A stretch of 64,000 nt of DNA from assembly GCA_003133225.1 (NCBI GenBank), contig PKWL01000119.1, forward strand, positions 124,001 to 188,000. The letters run 5' to 3'. Under the pieces are notes generated by a model. It was not told where the DNA came from. It made no database searches and saw only the letters and a program-made list of their open reading frames with translations. This DNA is from Janthinobacterium sp. GTDB taxonomy: Bacteria > Pseudomonadota > Gammaproteobacteria > Burkholderiales > Burkholderiaceae_D. Numbering within the stretch: the stretch's first letter is position 1; each line of letters opens with the position of its first letter. The translations under genes and the position numbers were made by a program. Shown in pieces: positions 32,961 through 42,741 of this stretch.

Positions 32961-34691
32961 CTAAAATTCTTCCCAGTCGGCGCTAACGGCTACCGCAGGC
33001 GCGACTGCCAATTGCCTTGCGGGAACAGTGCTGCGGGTTGTATTCGCAGGCGTAACACGCGATGGGCGCGCTTTACTGACGATCTTGGTTGGCATTCCTG
33101 CCTGATGCGTCACCGCGCCGTGCTTGCTCACCGCCATAGTGCTGCCGCCATCGAGCTTGAACACGGCGACCACCTGAGCTAAGGTGCCGGCCTGATCTTG
33201 CAGCGATTCGGCGGCGGCGGCGGCTTCTTCCACCAGTGCCGCATTTTGCTGTGTGACTTGATCCATCTGGCAGATCGCCTCGTTGATCTGCTCGATGCCC
33301 GAGGTTTGTTCGGTGCTGGCAGCCGTGATTTCGCCCATGATGTCGGTCACTCGCTTAACGCTTTCCACGATCTCGTTCATGGTGGCGCCAGCTTGATCGA
33401 CCAGCTTGGCACCGGCATCGACTTTCTCGACCGAGTCGCCGATCAGTGTCTTTATTTCTTTGGCGGCCGCAGCCGAACGCTGTGCCAGGTTGCGCACTTC
33501 GCTAGCCACAACGGCAAAACCACGCCCCTGTTCGCCGGCGCGCGCCGCTTCCACGGCCGCATTCAATGCCAGAATATTGGTCTGGAATGCGATACCATCA
33601 ATCACACCAATGATATCGACAATCTTTTTCGACGATGCATTGATCGAGGCCATCGTATCGACCACTTGCGACACGACTGCGCCGCCTTTGAGCGCGACAT
33701 CGGACGCGGATACCGCCAGCGCGTTGGCTTGGCGCGCATTGTCGGCATTCTGCTTCACTGTACTAGTCAGTTCTTCCATTGACGACGCCGTTTCTTCGAG
33801 CGAGCTCGCTTGCTGCTCGGTGCGCGACGACAAATCAAGATTACCGGCCGCAATTTGGCTCGATGCGGTGGCAATGGTTTCGGTGCCAGTACGCACTTCG
33901 CCGACGATCCTGACCAGGCTGCCGTTCATGTCCTTGAGCGCTTGCAATAATTGCCCGGTTTCGTCCGTCGAATTGATGTCGATTCGGCTGGTGAGGTCGC
34001 CTGCGGCGACTGTTTCAGCAATTCTTACTGCTTGCTGTATCGGCCCGGTGACCGAGCGGGTCACCCAATAAGCAAAGGTGGTTCCAATTAAAAGCGCAGC
34101 AGCTCCCAAAGAGAACATCAGCGTCAATGCGCCGTGGTACACGACGTTCGCTTGTTCGCCACCATCTGCCATCTGTTTTTCTTCAAACTCGACCATGTTC
34201 TTAAGCGCAGTTAAATAGGCAGCCTGGGATTTATAATTTTGACCGTACAGAGTCTTGGTCGCTTGTTCATTATCATTTTTTAGGGCGAGGTCAACGACTT
34301 CGTTGGTGTAGCTGACATAGGCTGCACGAGTGCTCAAAATCTCCTTCATGAGATAACGTTCTTTGTCGGAGGTGGCTGCCTTATCCAGCTTGCTAAGCAG
34401 ATCGGCGATCTGGCTTCTATTTTTATCCAATGCTGTCTTGTTGGAATCGATGGCGGACGGATCTTTATTCAGGATAAGGTTGCGCACGATGCGCGCAATA
34501 TCCATGGACATGTAAGCGATATTCTGTACTCCTGCTGCCTTCGGATAGATATCGTTAATAGTGTTATCGGCACTGTTATTTTGACCTGCCAGGCGTGTAA
34601 CGCCAATCAATGTGATCACTGCCATCAAAAGCAAGACGGCACCAAAGCCGAGACCAAGGCGAATTCCTATTCTTAAATTTGAGATATTCAT
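32961..34691 (-). CDS. Methyl-accepting chemotaxis protein (class I, Tar/Tsr-like layout)
   Basis: From ATG 34691 (GGAGAAA upstream) the 576-residue receptor has a first membrane helix at about 10-30 and a periplasmic four-helix-bundle sensor at about 31-190. A second helix follows at about 190-212 and then a HAMP domain. The signalling hairpin carries the tip [20 protein letters not shown]. The C-terminus DWEEF fits the xWxxF pentapeptide that tethers CheR and CheB for adaptation. It senses an unknown ligand and controls CheA through CheW. It follows cheW by 49 bases on the same strand; no cheA or cheR is in the window. Confidence 0.92.
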   Translation of the reverse strand: MNISNLRIGIRLGLGFGAVLLLMAVITLIGVTRLAGQNNSADNTINDIYPKAAGVQNIAYMSMDIARIVRNLILNKDPSAIDSNKTALDKNRSQIADLLSKLDKAATSDKERYLMKEILSTRAAYVSYTNEVVDLALKNDNEQATKTLYGQNYKSQAAYLTALKNMVEFEEKQMADGGEQANVVYHGALTLMFSLGAAALLIGTTFAYWVTRSVTGPIQQAVRIAETVAAGDLTSRIDINSTDETGQLLQALKDMNGSLVRIVGEVRTGTETIATASSQIAAGNLDLSSRTEQQASSLEETASSMEELTSTVKQNADNARQANALAVSASDVALKGGAVVSQVVDTMASINASSKKIVDIIGVIDGIAFQTNILALNAAVEAARAGEQGRGFAVVASEVRNLAQRSAAAAKEIKTLIGDSVEKVDAGAKLVDQAGATMNEIVESVKRVTDIMGEITAASTEQTSGIEQINEAICQMDQVTQQNAALVEEAAAAAESLQDQAGTLAQVVAVFKLDGGSTMAVSKHGAVTHQAGMPTKIVSKARPSRVTPANTTRSTVPARQLAVAPAVAVSADWEEF

Positions 34692-34740
34692 TCGTTTTCT
34701 CCGAAGTACGTTGTTAGGTGACTTTATTGCACTGTGCAGA

Positions 34741-35259
34741 CTAAGCAGCCAGTTTTTCGATGAATCCAACTTCCGAGCTGGACATCAGTCTGGTGATATC
34801 GACCAGGATCAACATGCGCTCCTCGACGGTGCCTAGGCCAATCAGATAATCCGTGTTCAGCGCCATGCCCATCTGCGGTGCCGGTTTTACCTGTTCTGCA
34901 GTAAGTGTAATCACGTCTGACACGCTATCGACCACCATGCCGATGATGCGGCCGGCGACGTTTAAAACGATCACGACCGTGAACTGATCGTACGCCGCGT
35001 TGCCGAGATTGAATTTAATGCGCATGTCGATGATGGGCACGATGACGCCACGCAGATTGACGACACCTTTGATGAATTCGGGCGCATTGGCAATCTGGGT
35101 GACCGCTTCGTAGCCCCGAATTTCTTGCACTTTCAAGATATCGATGCCGTATTCTTCGCCGCCCAAGGTAAAGGAGAGAAATTCTAGTGATGTGATCACT
35201 TCTGCTCCAGATCGTGTCGCAATGTGAACCAGTTGCGCTCCGTTCGATGTCAAATTCAT
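34741..35259 (-). CDS. cheW: Chemotaxis coupling protein CheW
   Basis: This 172-residue protein carries the CheW fold ([53 protein letters not shown]). It couples receptors to the CheA kinase. It begins with about 24 residues before the core domain. ATG 35259 has AGGAT upstream. It precedes the chemoreceptor gene in a two-gene unit away from any main che operon, suggesting a dedicated receptor-adaptor pair. Confidence 0.92.
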   Translation of the reverse strand: MNLTSNGAQLVHIATRSGAEVITSLEFLSFTLGGEEYGIDILKVQEIRGYEAVTQIANAPEFIKGVVNLRGVIVPIIDMRIKFNLGNAAYDQFTVVIVLNVAGRIIGMVVDSVSDVITLTAEQVKPAPQMGMALNTDYLIGLGTVEERMLILVDITRLMSSSEVGFIEKLAA

Positions 35260-35990
35260 CAGTAATCCTGTCTATTTATATATTGTTATCGGACGTATAT
35301 TTTTTGCCTGCCAGAACATGGCAAATGTAGGAGTTACCAAACCAATCGGACAAGGTGGAAAGCATATTTGGAAAAGCAGTACTAATAGTTCCATAAATAA
35401 ACTTTTTCATATTGATTTTCATCAATTTCGTGCTAAAGCAACATGCCGTATCGGGTGGTAAAGGGGGTGTCGAGACAGGAGCCGTTTGCGGTGCAGGGTT
35501 CGACGGCAAACACTACGCGAAAGAACAGCATGGCAAAGTAACCGTTGCAAGCAAAAACGAAATTTTAGAAAATTTATAAACCAACCCCTGGGAAATAGGG
35601 CCAGGGCATGCCCATCCGTTCCCCCCTTGGGGTACTTGGTGGCGCGCGTAGTTCCTTTGGCCACCAGGACCGGGCGCATGGCCGCGCTGGACACCTCGCC
35701 AACGCCAACAGACCGACCAGAAAGCCCGTAGCGCTGCGATGCTGATGGGGTGCACCAGTCAAGCAAAGGCGGATAGGGGCTTCTGGCGGTGGCAATCGTG
35801 TCGTAACGTGACAATATTGTTATTAAATGATATGAAACACGAGCGCCGCCACGTTGCATTGGGCGACATCGCTGCAACGGCCCACGGCCCGCACTTCAAC
35901 TTCGGTCGATAATCGCGCCATAGGGGCGGCACCGCCAGCGCCTCACGCCATCCTACACTGGCCCTACACGAATCTAACAGCACGCCGGAA
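35260..35990. other. 730-base region without a convincing gene
   Basis: The bases next to cheW are AT-rich and should carry its promoter. The rest has overlapping short frames on the minus strand, none with a ribosome site or recognisable motif. The local composition changes from AT-rich (35270-35430) to GC-rich (35600-35960), as in patchwork DNA. No terminator or repeat stands out. Confidence 0.35.
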
Positions 35991-36022
35991 AATAAAAAAG
36001 AGCTACAAGCCGAAGCGTGTAA
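35991..36022 (-). terminator. Intrinsic terminator of tRNA-Thr
   Basis: On the minus strand TTACACGC-TTCG-GCTTGTAG forms a seven-of-eight-pair stem with a UUCG loop, followed by CTCTTTTTTATTTT. Confidence 0.7.
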
Positions 36023-36046
36023 CCCTTTGATTTTCCTGCTTGTTCC

Positions 36047-36122
36047 TGGTGCCGTTGCGCGGAATCGAACTGCGGACCTTCACATTACGAATGTGCTGCT
36101 CTACCAACTGAGCTACAACGGC
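36047..36122 (-). tRNA. tRNA-Thr (anticodon CGT)
   Basis: The minus strand folds as a complete cloverleaf: acceptor GCCGTTG/CAACGGC, D-arm AGCTCAGTTGGTAGAGC, anticodon loop ATTCGTAAT (CGT, reading ACG), T-arm GTTCGATTC, and an encoded CCA end. A terminator follows. Confidence 0.95.
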
Positions 36123-36241
36123 GAAGACGCATATTCTAACAAAAAATTGGCAATTCTTGCTAGTCCAAATGCAATTTATTCATTTTTGTGTACGCCAAGC
36201 CGTTTCGGCGCCGCCAAACTACAGTGCGAGGGTCGTCCCGT

Positions 36242-37243
36242 TCACTCCTGATGGTAACGCGTCACGCGCGCCACTTCATCCTTCGAGCCCAGGAACACCG
36301 GCACCCGTTGGTGCAGTTTATGCGGCAAGATATCGAGAATGCGGCCCTTGCCGTCGGTGGCGGCGCCGCCTGCCTGCTCGACGATGAAGGCCATCGGATT
36401 GGCTTCATACATCAGGCGCAGGCGGCCCGGCATGGTGCTGTCGCGCGTATCGGCCGGGTAGAGAAAGATGCCGCCGCGGCTCAGGATGCGGTGCACATCG
36501 GCCACCATCGAGGCCACCCAACGCATGTTAAAGTCGGTGCCGCGCGGCCCTTCTTTGCCGGCCAGCAACTCATCGACGTAGCGCTTTACGGGCGCCTTCC
36601 AGTGGCGCATGTTCGACATGTTGATCGCAAACTCCCCGGTCTTGGCCGGGATGCATATATTGCGTTGGGTTAGCACCCAAGAACCCATCTCGCGGTCAAG
36701 CGTGAAGCAATTGACGCCGTTGCCGGTGGTGAGGACGAGCACGGTTTGCGGGCCGTATACGGCGTAACCGGCGGCCACTTGCTTGCTGCCCGGCTGCATG
36801 AAGTCTTGTTCAGTGGGCGCGCCCATGCCGTCCGGCGCCTTCAGCACGGAAAAAATGGTACCAATCGACACGTTCACATCGATGTTGCTCGAACCATCGA
36901 GCGGATCAAACAGCAACATGTATTCGCCCATCGGGTAACGGTTGGGGATCGGGTGAATCGTCTCCATTTCCTCCGACGCCATCGCCGCTAAATGGCCGCC
37001 CCACTCGTTCGCTTCGAGCAAGATTTCGTTGGAAATCACGTCCAGTTTTTTTTGCACTTCACCTTGGATGTTTTCCGTGTGCGCACTGCCCAGAACATCG
37101 CCCAGGGCGCCCTTGCCCACCGAATGACTAATGGTTTTGCAGGCGCGCGCAACCACTTCGATTAAGAGGCGCAACTCGGCAGGAATGGTGTTGTTCAAAC
37201 GTTGTTCTTCGACCAGATATTGCGTGAGGCTGATGCGCTTCAT
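36242..37243 (-). CDS. fbp: Fructose-1,6-bisphosphatase class I
   Basis: The 333-residue enzyme hydrolyses fructose 1,6-bisphosphate to fructose 6-phosphate in gluconeogenesis. It contains the metal-binding block [20 protein letters not shown] near residues 112-131, the upstream Glu-rich [12 protein letters not shown], and the substrate-loop block [12 protein letters not shown]. Length and start ([10 protein letters not shown]) are standard. It is separated from the pepN stop by 161 bases and shares its strand. Confidence 0.96.
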   Translation of the reverse strand: MKRISLTQYLVEEQRLNNTIPAELRLLIEVVARACKTISHSVGKGALGDVLGSAHTENIQGEVQKKLDVISNEILLEANEWGGHLAAMASEEMETIHPIPNRYPMGEYMLLFDPLDGSSNIDVNVSIGTIFSVLKAPDGMGAPTEQDFMQPGSKQVAAGYAVYGPQTVLVLTTGNGVNCFTLDREMGSWVLTQRNICIPAKTGEFAINMSNMRHWKAPVKRYVDELLAGKEGPRGTDFNMRWVASMVADVHRILSRGGIFLYPADTRDSTMPGRLRLMYEANPMAFIVEQAGGAATDGKGRILDILPHKLHQRVPVFLGSKDEVARVTRYHQE

Positions 37244-37404
37244 GGATTCCCTTGGTAATTGTTAAATTTTGCTACGACAAAACCGATGCTGTCGGGACGG
37301 CTCGGGGGTGGGCCCTCTCGGCTCGCTCGGTTACAATTGACAGTCCCGCCCGAAATGAGCACAAGTGCCCAAAGCCACGAATCCACCGTATTTTGCGTTG
37401 AAGG

Positions 37405-40074
37405 TCAATTGGCCAGCGCTTTGTTCAATACCTCGATCACGTCGTTGGACAAGCCGCTACTGCCCGCCACTTTTTCCAGCGCCGCTTTCATGTGCACCTG
37501 CAGCGCCGGGGCGTAGCGGCGCCAGCGGTCCATGCTGCGCGCGAGGCGCGCCGCCACTTGGGGGTTGAGGGCATCGAGCGCGATCACCTGCTCGGCCCAG
37601 AAGCCATAGGCGCTGCCGTCTTTCGCGTGGAACTGGGACGGATTGCCATTACAGAAACTGAAAATCAAGCTGCGCGCGCGATTCGGGTTTCTGATTGTGA
37701 ACGCTGGATGCTGCATCAAAACGCGCACGGCCGCCACATCGGTGGCGGGGGCACAGGCTTGCATGGCGAACCATTTGTCGATGACGAGCGCCTCGTGCTC
37801 GAAGTCCTGGTAAAAGCTGCGCAGCGCTTCGCCGGCATATTCCGGCAACCCGGTATGGACCAGTGCGGCCAAGGCGGCCGAGCGATCCGTCATGTTGCCG
37901 GCCGTGGAAAATTGCTTTTGCGCCAGCGCCAGTGCGTCGGCTCCCGGGGCAAGCAACAGATACGACAAGGCAAAATTTTTCAAGGCGCGTTTGCCGGCCG
38001 ACAAGGCATCCGGGCTATACGGCCCCGGGGTCTGATTGGCGTGGTACTGGGCCAGCAATTCCGACTTCAAGGCGGCGGCGATGGTGGCGCGCATGAATTG
38101 GCGCGCCGCGTGAATCGCTTGCGGATCGACGACGTCCATGTGCTCGGCGATGATGGTCTCCGAGGGCAAGACCAGTGCGATTTCGCGGAACGCGGCGTCA
38201 AGCGATGCATCGGACAACAGGGCGCGCTGGGCCTCGATGAAAGTCGCGTCCAAGGTCGGTTTTGCGCCGTTAACGACGGCCGCCGTCAGCTCGAGCAGGC
38301 GCGCGAGCGCCAAGCGTTGGCCGGCCTCCCAGCGGTTGACGGGGTCGCTATCATGGCGAAACAGGTGCAGCAGTTCCCCGTCCGTATACGCGTATTCAAG
38401 CACCACGGGCGCCGAAAAGCCGCGCAGGATCGATGGCGTCGGCTGCTCGCCGACGCCGGAGAAGCGGAACGTTTGCGAGCTTGCCGTCAATTCCAGAACG
38501 ACCGTCGAGGTGCCCGCGCTGCCGCCCGTATACAAAAGCAGATCCGCGCCATTCACGTCCAACAAGCCGACCGCCACGGGAATATGGAACGGCAGCTTGT
38601 GCGCTTGACCGGGCGTGGCCGGACAGCTTTGGCTAAGAGTGATGTCGAAGGTTTTCGCAGTGGCATCGTACTGCGTGCTCGCCTTGAGAACCGGGGTGCC
38701 AGCTTGGCTGTACCAGCGCTCGAACTGGCTCAGGTCGCGGCCATTGGCATCGGCCATGGCGGCGCGAAAGTCGTCGCATTGCACTGCCTGGCCGTCGTGG
38801 CGCGCAAAGTACAAGTCCATGCCCCGACGAAAGCCGTCGCGCCCGACCAGGGTCTGCATCATGCGCACCACTTCCGCTCCTTTTTCGTAGATCGTCACCG
38901 TGTAAAAATTGTTGATCTCGACAAAGGAATCGGGTCGCACCGGATGGGCCATCGGGCCCGCATCTTCCGGGAACTGGGCCTGGCGCAGCGTGCGCACCTG
39001 GTCGATGCGGTTGACGGCACGGCCCGTCTCGGTGCCGACCATGTCGGCCGAAAATTCCTGATCCCGAAAGACCGTTAAGCCTTCCTTTAGCGAGAGCTGG
39101 AACCAGTCGCGGCAGGTGACGCGGTTTCCCGTCCAATTGTGAAAATATTCGTGTCCGACTACGCCCTCGATGCCGGCGTAATCGGTGTCGGTCGCCAAGC
39201 GCGGATTGGCCAGGACGTACTTGGTGTTAAAAATGTTCAAGCCCTTGTTTTCCATCGCGCCCATGTTGAAGTCGCCCACGGCGACGATCATGAAGCGCTC
39301 CAGATCGAGTTCCAGCCCGAAACGCTCTTCATCCCAGGCGATGCTTTTTTTCAAAGACTCCATCGCGTACGCGGTCTTGTCGAGATTGCCCTCCTCGACC
39401 CAAACCTGGAGCAGCACGTCGCGCCCCGACTTGAGGATGACATGCTCTTCCTGGCATACGAGGCGCGCCGCCACCAGCGCAAACAGGTAGGACGGCTTCT
39501 TGAACGGGTCTTCCCACTTGGCAAAATGGCGGCCATCGGCCAAGTCGCCTTGCTGCACAAGGTTGCCGTTCGACAATAAAACAGGATATGTTTTCTTGTC
39601 GGCCCGCATCAGCACAGTGTATTTCGCCATCACGTCCGGGCGGTCCGGATAAAAGGTAATGCGGCGAAAGCCCTCGGCCTCGCATTGCGTGAAGAAATTG
39701 CCGTTCGACACGTACAAGCCAGACAAAGAGGTATTGTTCTCGGGAGCGATCGCCGTCTCGATGTCCAAGACGACGGCGTCCGGCGCATGGGGGATGGTCA
39801 AGGTATGCGCGCTCAAGCTGTACTGGCCATGCTCGAGCAGCTTGCCATTCATCGACAGGCGCAGCAACTCGACCTCGGCGCCATGCAGCACGATCAGGCC
39901 GCCGTCACCGGCGTGGTTGCGCCCGGCGTGGTTGCGCCTCATGGTGAGGCGCGATGCGACCAGCGTACGCGCGGGGTCGAGGTCAAAAGTGAGCTCGACG
40001 CTATCGACCAGATAACCGGGCGCCGTATAGTCTTTGCGGTAAATGGTGGGGGAGCTGCTGCCTGTATGCATCAT
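37405..40074 (-). CDS. pepN: Aminopeptidase N (M1 metallopeptidase)
   Basis: The 889-residue cytoplasmic zinc aminopeptidase trims N-terminal residues from peptides. It carries the GAMEN exopeptidase motif (MGAMENKGLNIFNTKYVLA) and the zinc site HEYFHNWTGNRVTCRDWFQL with the third ligand in LKEGLTVFRDQEF. The DUF3458 Ig-like domain and C-terminal helical domain follow, as in E. coli PepN (870 residues). The second Met (MHTGSSSP) is an equally good start. A short Arg/Asn-rich duplication (RRNHAGRNHAGDGG) near residue 50 is an odd insertion. Confidence 0.95.
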   Translation of the reverse strand: MMHTGSSSPTIYRKDYTAPGYLVDSVELTFDLDPARTLVASRLTMRRNHAGRNHAGDGGLIVLHGAEVELLRLSMNGKLLEHGQYSLSAHTLTIPHAPDAVVLDIETAIAPENNTSLSGLYVSNGNFFTQCEAEGFRRITFYPDRPDVMAKYTVLMRADKKTYPVLLSNGNLVQQGDLADGRHFAKWEDPFKKPSYLFALVAARLVCQEEHVILKSGRDVLLQVWVEEGNLDKTAYAMESLKKSIAWDEERFGLELDLERFMIVAVGDFNMGAMENKGLNIFNTKYVLANPRLATDTDYAGIEGVVGHEYFHNWTGNRVTCRDWFQLSLKEGLTVFRDQEFSADMVGTETGRAVNRIDQVRTLRQAQFPEDAGPMAHPVRPDSFVEINNFYTVTIYEKGAEVVRMMQTLVGRDGFRRGMDLYFARHDGQAVQCDDFRAAMADANGRDLSQFERWYSQAGTPVLKASTQYDATAKTFDITLSQSCPATPGQAHKLPFHIPVAVGLLDVNGADLLLYTGGSAGTSTVVLELTASSQTFRFSGVGEQPTPSILRGFSAPVVLEYAYTDGELLHLFRHDSDPVNRWEAGQRLALARLLELTAAVVNGAKPTLDATFIEAQRALLSDASLDAAFREIALVLPSETIIAEHMDVVDPQAIHAARQFMRATIAAALKSELLAQYHANQTPGPYSPDALSAGKRALKNFALSYLLLAPGADALALAQKQFSTAGNMTDRSAALAALVHTGLPEYAGEALRSFYQDFEHEALVIDKWFAMQACAPATDVAAVRVLMQHPAFTIRNPNRARSLIFSFCNGNPSQFHAKDGSAYGFWAEQVIALDALNPQVAARLARSMDRWRRYAPALQVHMKAALEKVAGSSGLSNDVIEVLNKALAN

Positions 40075-40420
40075 AGGTACTCCAATCGGGGCCGAGCCAA
40101 AGATCTATTTTACCAATACCGCTCCAGCTCCATGAGGATTCTTTGTCAAGCCAAGGCGAACTACCCTCCGTGCTGATCAGGCATTCAAAGGGTGGGTCGC
40201 GTTTGCATGGAAGATTTACGCCCGGGAAATGGCCATTTTTTAAGGAAAAGACCCACGTCCCGCTTATTACCTTATTGAATGGTTCCTGTGGATGCGGTCG
40301 CCGGGTAGCCACGAAATTCCTAGGCACTGAAATAGCTCCTTGACCTTGCTAAATTAATCGCATATTATGAAATTAATAGATGAATTGTCTAAATTTAACA
40401 AAATAGATGAATAGGACGCA
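40075..40420. promoter_or_regulatory. Divergent intergenic region with direct repeats before the Phd-like gene
   Basis: The first 250 bases hold no gene. The last 70 are AT-rich promoter DNA with AATAGATGAAT repeated at 40375-40385 and 40402-40412, and a TCGCATATTATG motif at about 40358 that recurs near 41638 and 41742. These are likely operator elements for the toxin-antitoxin-like pair that follows. Confidence 0.45.
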
Positions 40421-40873
40421 ATGGAGCGAGTTTCTGCCAGCCACGCCAAGCAAAACTTCGGCGAAGTACTGTCGTCGGCGATGCTGGCACCGGTCGCCAT
40501 TGCAAGACACGGGAAAGTTGTCGCTGTCTTAGCGCGTCCCGACATGCTTGCACAACGAGACCCGCTGGAGGCACGCCGCCAAGCACGAACTGCCCAGCAA
40601 GCGGTGGAAAATACGCGCTTGATGAAGCATCAGCAAGTGGCCATCCTGCTACTGTCGAGTCCTTTAGCCGAAGCAACGGCGCTGGTCGCGTCAGCACAAG
40701 CAGAAATCGACCGTTGGGAAGCCCTAAAGACGTGCAGCAAAGATTATATTGACCTGTGGCGTGAGATTTTGCTGCTTTCGATTCCTGAACTCGCCAAGGC
40801 TATGTGTTCCGACTGGAAGGGATGGGGAATCGCTCTGCGTCAGAATTCTCCTTGGCGAGTAGCGATGCGATGA
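40421..40873 (+). CDS. Phd/YefM-type antitoxin with extended C-terminal domain
   Basis: The 150-residue protein opens with a Phd/YefM DNA-binding domain (MERVSASHAKQNFGEVLSSA, then VAIARHGKVVAVL), which represses the promoter. The C-terminal 75 residues (DRWEALKTCSKDYIDLWREI ... WGIALRQNSPW) are longer than in ordinary Phd antitoxins but recur in a subgroup of betaproteobacterial and xanthomonad proteins. This part would clasp the partner. The stop overlaps the ATG of the next gene (ATGA), so the two are coupled. The ribosome site AGGACG precedes ATG 40421. Confidence 0.78.
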   Translation: MERVSASHAKQNFGEVLSSAMLAPVAIARHGKVVAVLARPDMLAQRDPLEARRQARTAQQAVENTRLMKHQQVAILLLSSPLAEATALVASAQAEIDRWEALKTCSKDYIDLWREILLLSIPELAKAMCSDWKGWGIALRQNSPWRVAMR

Positions 40874-41439
40874 CGCTCGCACAATTGTTTCACTTGCTGG
40901 GCGAGGCGCGCAAGCTCTCAAACCACGATGAATTTGTCGTTATCGGTAGTCTTTCTGTCTTGGGAATTTCTGAAGGGTCAGACATTCCGGACGCGATGAC
41001 GATGTCTCAGGATGTTGACTGTTATACGAAGGTGGACCCGGGTCGTGTCTTTGACCTGCTCCAAGCACTCGGCGAGGGCAGTGACTATGAGGTGCAGACA
41101 AGCTTTTATTTGGATGCGGTATCGCCCGACCTGCCCACCCTTCCTGATGGCTGGCAAACTCGCCTGCTGAAGATTTCGGAAGGTCCGCTGACCGCCTGGT
41201 TTCTGGAACCCAACGATGCGGCGGTCTCCAAATATGCCCGCGGAGAGCCCCGAGATATCCGCTGGATTCGGGCCGGGGTGGAGGCGGGAATCGTGTCCCT
41301 GCCGACGGTCCGGTACCGTTTCCGAGAAACCGTCTTTTTGGACACCGAAGAGCACGCAAAAGCAAAATCTTTATGTGAGGCCGATGTCAGTTGGTTTAAG
41401 ACCCTGCGAACATCGCCATCGTCTCGGCCCAAACCGTGA
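40870..41439 (+). CDS. Nucleotidyltransferase-fold protein (DUF6036-like), putative toxin
   Basis: From ATG 40870 the 189-residue product shows a minimal nucleotidyltransferase pattern, EFVVIGSLSVLG followed by MTMSQDVDCY (G-S and DxD metal site). Such proteins partner antitoxins in several bacterial conflict systems, where the enzyme adds nucleotides to tRNA or protein targets. The ATGA overlap with the Phd-like gene fixes the start; an in-frame ATG at 40804 would lie inside the antitoxin gene. The C-terminal half (YARGEPRDIRWIRAGVEAGI) is helical. That it is toxic is inferred from context only. Confidence 0.72.
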   Translation: MTLAQLFHLLGEARKLSNHDEFVVIGSLSVLGISEGSDIPDAMTMSQDVDCYTKVDPGRVFDLLQALGEGSDYEVQTSFYLDAVSPDLPTLPDGWQTRLLKISEGPLTAWFLEPNDAAVSKYARGEPRDIRWIRAGVEAGIVSLPTVRYRFRETVFLDTEEHAKAKSLCEADVSWFKTLRTSPSSRPKP

Positions 41440-41766
41440 GAGACCGGTGACCTCACGCCCGTAGGCGGGGGCGTCACAGCAAGTGGGGGCCCATTTTTAT
41501 TGCGGCGCAACACGAAATGGACTAATCCCGATTTCTTCAGGATGATTGGTTAGGTCCATTTGGCCGGCGCGAGCAATTAATATATGCAATCGCAAATTTA
41601 CCACTTCCCAATAGCTCATTTAATATGATAAATATCCGATCGCATATACTATAGCCGTGGCGGCATCTATGCGATGACATATAATTGTTTTACTCTGCCG
41701 CTTATAAGAGTAAAACATATTATAAGAGTAAAACATATTAAGTCGCATATATTATGCAGGACCCAT
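41440..41766. promoter_or_regulatory. AT-rich promoter region with an 18-bp tandem repeat
   Basis: TTATAAGAGTAAAACATA is repeated exactly at 41702-41719 and 41720-41737. GCATA-TAT-TATGC (a 5-bp inverted repeat) lies at about 41745-41757, and TCGCATATACTAT at about 41638. These fit operator DNA of the dead hipBA locus downstream. Nothing else is seen in this stretch. Confidence 0.45.
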
Positions 41767-42065
41767 ATGAAAATTCAGATCAAATCTGTAGCTGACCTCG
41801 GAATGCTGGCGCGCGCGACCCGCAACAGCAATCACTTGCGTCTGGACGATGTTGCCGGAAGCGCAAACTTAGGGCCAGTGTTTGCCGGAGACGTCGAGCA
41901 CGGCAAGGAGATCGTGCAGTTGGGCGTGTGCTTCGACCGTTAGAAGAGCTGGTCATTGAACTGATTGCGGATGTGCCGCAGGCTGCGCAAAGCGAGATGG
42001 AAAAGCTGAAAGCCAAGGGAATGAAGCCGCGGACGCCGCGATCAAAGAACAACAGGGACCAATAA
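41767..42065 (+). pseudogene. Frameshifted hipB-type antitoxin gene
   Basis: ATG 41767 with AGGA upstream opens a HipB-like frame (KSVADLGMLARATRNSNHLR, LDDVAGSANLGPVFAGDVEH, GKEIVQLG). One base appears to be missing near 41925: in the next frame the protein continues VLRPLEELVIELIADVPQAA and ends in a basic tail at TAA 42063-42065. The intact product would be about 100 residues. It lies one base before the hipA remnant. Confidence 0.78.
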
Positions 42066-42066
42066 A

Positions 42067-42701
42067 ATGAGCAACGTGCGCTGGAAGTTTTCATCAACGG
42101 CAGGAAAATCGGGACGTTGCATGAAAAAAATGACTTGTGGAAGTTCGATTACGAGCGCGCGTGGGCCGTCATGAAGCATATCCGGACAAAGACCGCGGCC
42201 CGTCTGTGGCTGTTCCAGTGGCTGGCCTTTAACGCCTTGGTAGGCAATAGCGACAACCACCTGAAAACATCTCTTGCGTGGTGTCGACCGAAGGCGTGAG
42301 CCTCGCGCCGGGATACGACTTGCTAAGCACCGCCGTATAACGCAACGAGGGCTTTCGCCCAAGACCGCGCAACTTGGCCCAATGCGACCATAGCTTTGAC
42401 TTTGCCGGGCGCGCCGACCTTGTCAGAAATAACCCGATCGGCCCTGCTCAATGCCGGACACACGCTGGGCCTGAAGAAAGACACGGCGACGCGTGAACTC
42501 GACCGTACGGTGCAACGCATCGTCCCCGCAGCCGATGCGCTCTTGGCGGCGATCGAGGCTGAAAATGGCCAGCTCCCCGCCGAGGTGCGTCCCTTCCTTG
42601 CCGGTAAAATGCGTGTGCTGCGCGCAATCCGGCACATCATCATTCACGAGATGGTGAAAAAGCTAAAGCCCGAGTCCCTCGAGCCTGCTCGGTCAGCCTA
42701 G
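42067..42701 (+). pseudogene. Internally deleted, frameshifted hipA-type kinase gene
   Basis: Several frames together give pieces of a HipA kinase. The N-terminus is LEVFINGRKIGTLHEKNDLW. A jump then leads to the catalytic region (RLWLFQWLAFNALVGNSDNH), then STEGVSLAPGYDLLSTAV with the metal-binding Asp. The C-terminus is ATWPNATIALTLPGAPTLSE, GHTLGLKKDTATRELDRTVQ and RHIIIHEMVKKLK. Roughly 250 central residues are missing and at least two frameshifts are present. It differs in sequence from the intact hipA at 31006, so it belongs to a different hipBA lineage. Confidence 0.82.
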
Positions 42702-42741
42702 GACAACACTGCAACAACCTCATCCCTATCAGGTATTCATC

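Noticed and set aside
35422..35877. Minus-strand frames near 35.4-35.9 kb as genes
   Set aside because: Several overlapping frames, no ribosome sites, no conserved motif and mixed composition; none is more credible than the others.
36047..36240. tRNA-Thr as an integration site of a prophage or island
   Set aside because: I saw no duplicated tRNA 3' end and no integrase gene within reach.
37492..39078. 528-codon plus-strand frame opposite pepN
   Set aside because: Antisense shadow of aminopeptidase N; no recognisable motif and Arg/Gln/Gly-rich composition typical of mirrored GC-rich codons.
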